From Verrucomicrobiaceae bacterium (GTDB lineage: Bacteria > Verrucomicrobiota > Verrucomicrobiia > Verrucomicrobiales > Verrucomicrobiaceae), in the NCBI GenBank assembly GCA_015075365.1, contig JABTUN010000002.1:1-64000 (forward strand): a stretch of DNA of 64,000 nt. Direction: 5' to 3'. The notes beneath the pieces were generated by a model. That model did not search any database. It saw only the letters and a program-made list of their open reading frames with translations, and was not told the DNA's origin. Positions 63,001 through 64,000 of this stretch are shown here, piece by piece. The translations under genes and the position numbers were made by a program. Numbering within the stretch: the stretch's first letter is position 1; each line of letters begins with the position of its first letter.

Positions 63001-64000
63001 ATCCAAGTGCCAGACCCGGTTTTGCTCACGCTGGTAACGTTCGAGACGCTGTTGTTCGGGATTGCTCCGGCCAGCTCGCCCGTGGCCGCCGCCGAAGCAT
63101 TCAGTTCAAAGAGCTTCGAGCCCGCTCCGGTGGCGGTGAGATCACTGGTGAATTTGAGCAATCCGGAGCCGATATGGCTCAGTTTCACGTCATCGTCCTG
63201 CGAGCTGAGATTAAGCACACGGTCCGAGGTATGACCACCACCATAGTAGATGAGGCTCGATGTCTTGGCAGTCGCCTGCGACGTAGTGCCGAGGTCGATG
63301 GTCCCGTTGCTCACGGTGGCGGGCGCTCCGAGAGCGCTGGGACCACCGCCAACATCACCAATGGAATTGAAGGTGATGGAGGGATTATTCCCGATGCCTG
63401 ATCCTGGAATGATCGATATCTTTCCCGAGAAGGAGTTGCTGGCATCCAGCCTGACTGCTCCGTATTCCACCCGCAGGTCGCCCGTGCCGGAGATGAGCCC
63501 GAAGTGCGTGCCTTGATTGGCGGTCTGACGGGCAAAACGCAGCGTGGCGTTGTTCACGATGCTGCTGGACGGGCTCAAAGCGCCGTCGCTGTAAGTGATG
63601 ATCTCCGTCATGCCATTCACGCTCGGATTGCCGAGGCTCAGCGTGCCCGCGGAGATGGTGGTGTTTCCGATGTAGGACTTCGTGCCGGTGATGAAAAGCG
63701 TGTTGGAGTTCTGCTTGGTGAGCGCCCCCGTGCCGCTCATCGCATTCGAGAGCGTGTAGCTCGCCGTGCGGTTGAAAATCACCTCGCCGTCGTTGACCAC
63801 CGAGCCGCCGCCCAGCGATCCCGTACTACCGCCTGCGCCGATTCGCAGCGTGCTGCCTATGGAGACATTGGTGCCGCCGGAGTAGGTGTTGTTCGCCGCC
63901 AGGGTCACATTACCTGCGCCCGTGACGGCGATGTTTCCACTGCCATTGATGACCCCGTTGATGCGCAGCGTGTTGCCGTTGCTGTCAAACGTCGCTGTCT
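57057..64000 (-). CDS. Giant autotransporter-associated beta-strand-repeat protein with a PEP-CTERM-like tail, 5' end outside the window
   Basis: At least 2,314 codons are present; the frame is open to the window edge, so the N-terminus and signal peptide are missing. The body is an array of PATR-type repeats of the form GSGTWILSGTNTYTGPTTVS followed by G.LQIG, the building block of right-handed beta-helix surface proteins. Larger modules of about 650 residues recur at roughly 2-kb spacing (for example near 57990, 59937 and 61930). The last residues are VPEASRSLLLLLASLGFG followed by LRRRR, a PEP-CTERM-type anchor; there is no autotransporter beta-barrel. The likely role is an extracellular or outer-surface adhesin or matrix protein. 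Composition is rich in Gly, Ser and Thr with almost no Cys. Confidence 0.9.
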   Translation of the reverse strand, partial: TATFDSNGNTLRINGVINGSGNIAVTGAGNVTLAANNTYSGGTNVSIGSTLRIGAGGSTGSLGGGSVVNDGEVIFNRTASYTLSNAMSGTGALTKQNSNTLFITGTKSYIGNTTISAGTLSLGNPSVNGMTEIITYSDGALSPSSSIVNNATLRFARQTANQGTHFGLISGTGDLRVEYGAVRLDASNSFSGKISIIPGSGIGNNPSITFNSIGDVGGGPSALGAPATVSNGTIDLGTTSQATAKTSSLIYYGGGHTSDRVLNLSSQDDDVKLSHIGSGLLKFTSDLTATGAGSKLFELNASAAATGELAGAIPNNSVSNVTSVSKTGSGTWILSGTNTYTGPTTVSQGVLQIGSGGTSGSISPSSNISISTGARLAFNRSDTVTQGTHFETSLSGGGALRQDGSGTLVLTGTNTYSGGTTINAGTLQIGNGGTTGTLGSGSITNNAMLAVNRSDTVTFTTDITGTGGFEQMGTGTTVFVGSKSYEGNTLISGGTLQLGNGASFGAAGIGSITNNGALVLDNDTSAMFSQTVSGSGMLTKNGSGSLQILGGLNTFAGLTTIAEGTLEVMTTNAMGSTAAGTVVQSGATLWLKNHYNAAEPLTLNGTGDGGAGALRTSSGYNVSYAGPITAATDATISVTDSLTLTGGLVQDGGNFRINGGGTLNINTTGISGSSPYPGFLIEGTTVNLNAASTLDGIISVTNGGTLNANVAGAFPASPRAYVALDNNNLNGASTLVLGASQSLSYLEGAISSTVDLGSYTLTLGSGDPPGGPVSMSGTITGTGNLVKDGTNWQKIEGVSNTYTGTTTIAGGTLLIFGDESLGAVPGAPENKLFFTGNGTLWSDAGSFSLHANRGISISSGVTGTLSNGGNTFTINGAISGDGNLASAGSGMTVLNGSNTYSGTTTVNAGVLSIGSGSTSGTLGAGDVVIGSGAELRFNRSNAYEVSIAISGAGDLRQSGSGTATLSGGNSYSGTTFVSGGTLEVQVNNALGTTAGGTQVASGATLRLDNVNYATAESLSLSGLLQSAGSSVWAGGIQVSGGGAGIDVGDSSGDSLTVNGSLSLVGDANLSVQGTGEITLAGGLSGASSSGQISLQSGAKTVHLSGSSSFAGTIIASSAHTIRLGMNEVFAGPELPVIGFIGGGHLDLAGYSVTLNSLYGVGYTVGNSAAGENAVITFAGAPRTLTNVSSVSDGAGTVGITRAAGGELQMSFNSYSGLTTAQSGGWIEAESNNALGSALGGTVVESGGALALGSAFFPNVNYTTAEPLTINGNGISGSGALYANGTSSFAGPITAATDATIKSGGTLTLTGGLVKDGTTLTLAGSGIFNINTTGISGSSPNSDLIVDGATVNLNAGNTYNGPTFVQNGGTLNANVIGAMPTSPRSAVHLDPGLSSGSTLALGASQEVEFVSGAISSSINLGSHTLTVGGNAPSNAPFAGVISGSGGIVKDGSNGWTLTGTNNTYSGSTTLAGGTLGIYGDGSLGLAPPTPETTLFFTGNATLQDASNHVFLDPNRGISIASGVTATFDANGNTFTVGGAISGSGHLSTQGNVTLTGTNSYIGDTGILTGVLSVGDGGSAGTLGSGDVLIEAGAELRINRDNAITVINDISGAGGVRQAGSGTTTLGGLNTYAGGTVVSAGVLRVQSDNALGSTLGGTTVDGTAALLLDNVTYSAAEALQLSGTLSNSGTSSFAGAITNNLGLISAGGGSLTLSGGIDLAGSQLQFHGGGTVNITGNGISSSAPDVGFLIDGTTLVLAAASSFEGPVFVDNGGILRLGAANVLPSSPTVELHLPDGDFDLNGFSTTVSALAGTDFSIITNSGAGAGVTLVVNGGAAFSFAGVIQDGLGTVSLERDGTGTTVLEGASTYSGTTSINSGSIQLSGSGRLGSAAGGTTVASGAALELQGVNYTAAEALTINGTGISGSGALFSSGTSSFAGQITAATDATIKSAGTLTLTGGLVKDGTTLTLAGSGTIHINNTGISGSSPNSDLIVDGATVVLNTASSYNGPTTVQNSGTLKLGISNAMPTTPYSALSLVTGGTFDLNGNSDTIASLSGTGTVTNGVPATGSLTLGSNGSGSFSGAITGDISLNKTGSGIQTLSGASTYGTAAVAITTITQGTLNLTNTSGSATGESGVVLNPTGTLAGTGSIQPGAGKSVYLNGTFVVGDATLGSPVASEFAITTTGGGTMNVGSTATLEFDLFTGAGLGSNNAIPTAADILTLQGDATFATGSILEIGNPNAMSGWLVGDSWRIWDTTGAGALSGVLAVVGPNLGGAGFWDFNMASGVLSIVAVPEASRSLLLLLASLGFGLRRRR

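Noticed and set aside
61449..63401. Plus-strand open frame of about 650 codons opposite the giant repeat protein
   Set aside because: It inherits periodicity from the opposite strand and has no motif of its own.

Overview
The window looks like a chromosomal segment of a Gram-negative, GC-rich bacterium of the Verrucomicrobia (Verrucomicrobiota), plausibly close to Prosthecobacter or Verrucomicrobium. The clues are PEP-CTERM-type C-termini (VPEPSR or VPEAS, a hydrophobic stretch, then RRRR), a giant protein of autotransporter-associated beta-strand repeats, outer-membrane efflux channels, a long-form IspH and an SHD1-domain exported protein. This assignment is an inference from gene content; no rRNA is present.

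Layout. 0.2-5.3 kb: a minus-strand type III restriction-modification operon (mod, res) with a small three-helix membrane protein gene at its end. 5.4-8.3 kb: an accessory-looking region with an XRE-like HTH protein gene, a 28-unit array of 21-bp tandem repeats, a gene of unknown function whose reading frame runs through the array, a gene remnant and dispersed repeats. 8.3-19.7 kb: housekeeping genes (proton-pumping pyrophosphatase, degenerate M48-like membrane protein, glutathione peroxidase, tRNA-Gly, PrmA, an exported SHD1/HExxH protein, HrpB helicase, a LysR regulator). 19.7-24 kb: tRNA-Tyr, a phosphatase gene remnant, a CDGSH protein, an orphan sugar-type ABC permease, a uracil-DNA-glycosylase-like protein, an N-formylglutamate-amidohydrolase-like protein, and a second, unrelated 21-bp tandem array.

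24-30.5 kb: a TetR-controlled tripartite RND efflux operon. 30.6-36.5 kb: a sigma54-type response regulator, an L,D-transpeptidase lipoprotein, IspH, and a translationally coupled sialidase-like protein plus MFS transporter. 36.55-36.71 kb: a MITE-like element with terminal inverted repeats. 36.8-44.7 kb: a Gfo/Idh/MocA oxidoreductase, a second RND efflux operon with altered proton-relay residues, and a TauE/SafE permease with a PadR regulator and a perfect palindrome in front of the permease.

44.8-56.1 kb is a phosphate-starvation island: phoB-phoR; a divergent glycosyltransferase plus metallophosphoesterase pair matching the PlcP-Agt lipid-remodelling pair; pstS-pstC-pstA-pstB-pstB; and a polyphosphate/phosphate-type porin divergent from pstS with a Pho-box-like site between them. 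Together these would sense phosphate limitation, import phosphate through outer and inner membranes, and replace phospholipids by glycolipids. PstC carries an extra region of about 277 residues and no phoU is present. 56.3-64 kb: a small PEP-CTERM protein and the C-terminal 2,300 residues of a giant repetitive surface protein that continues beyond the window.
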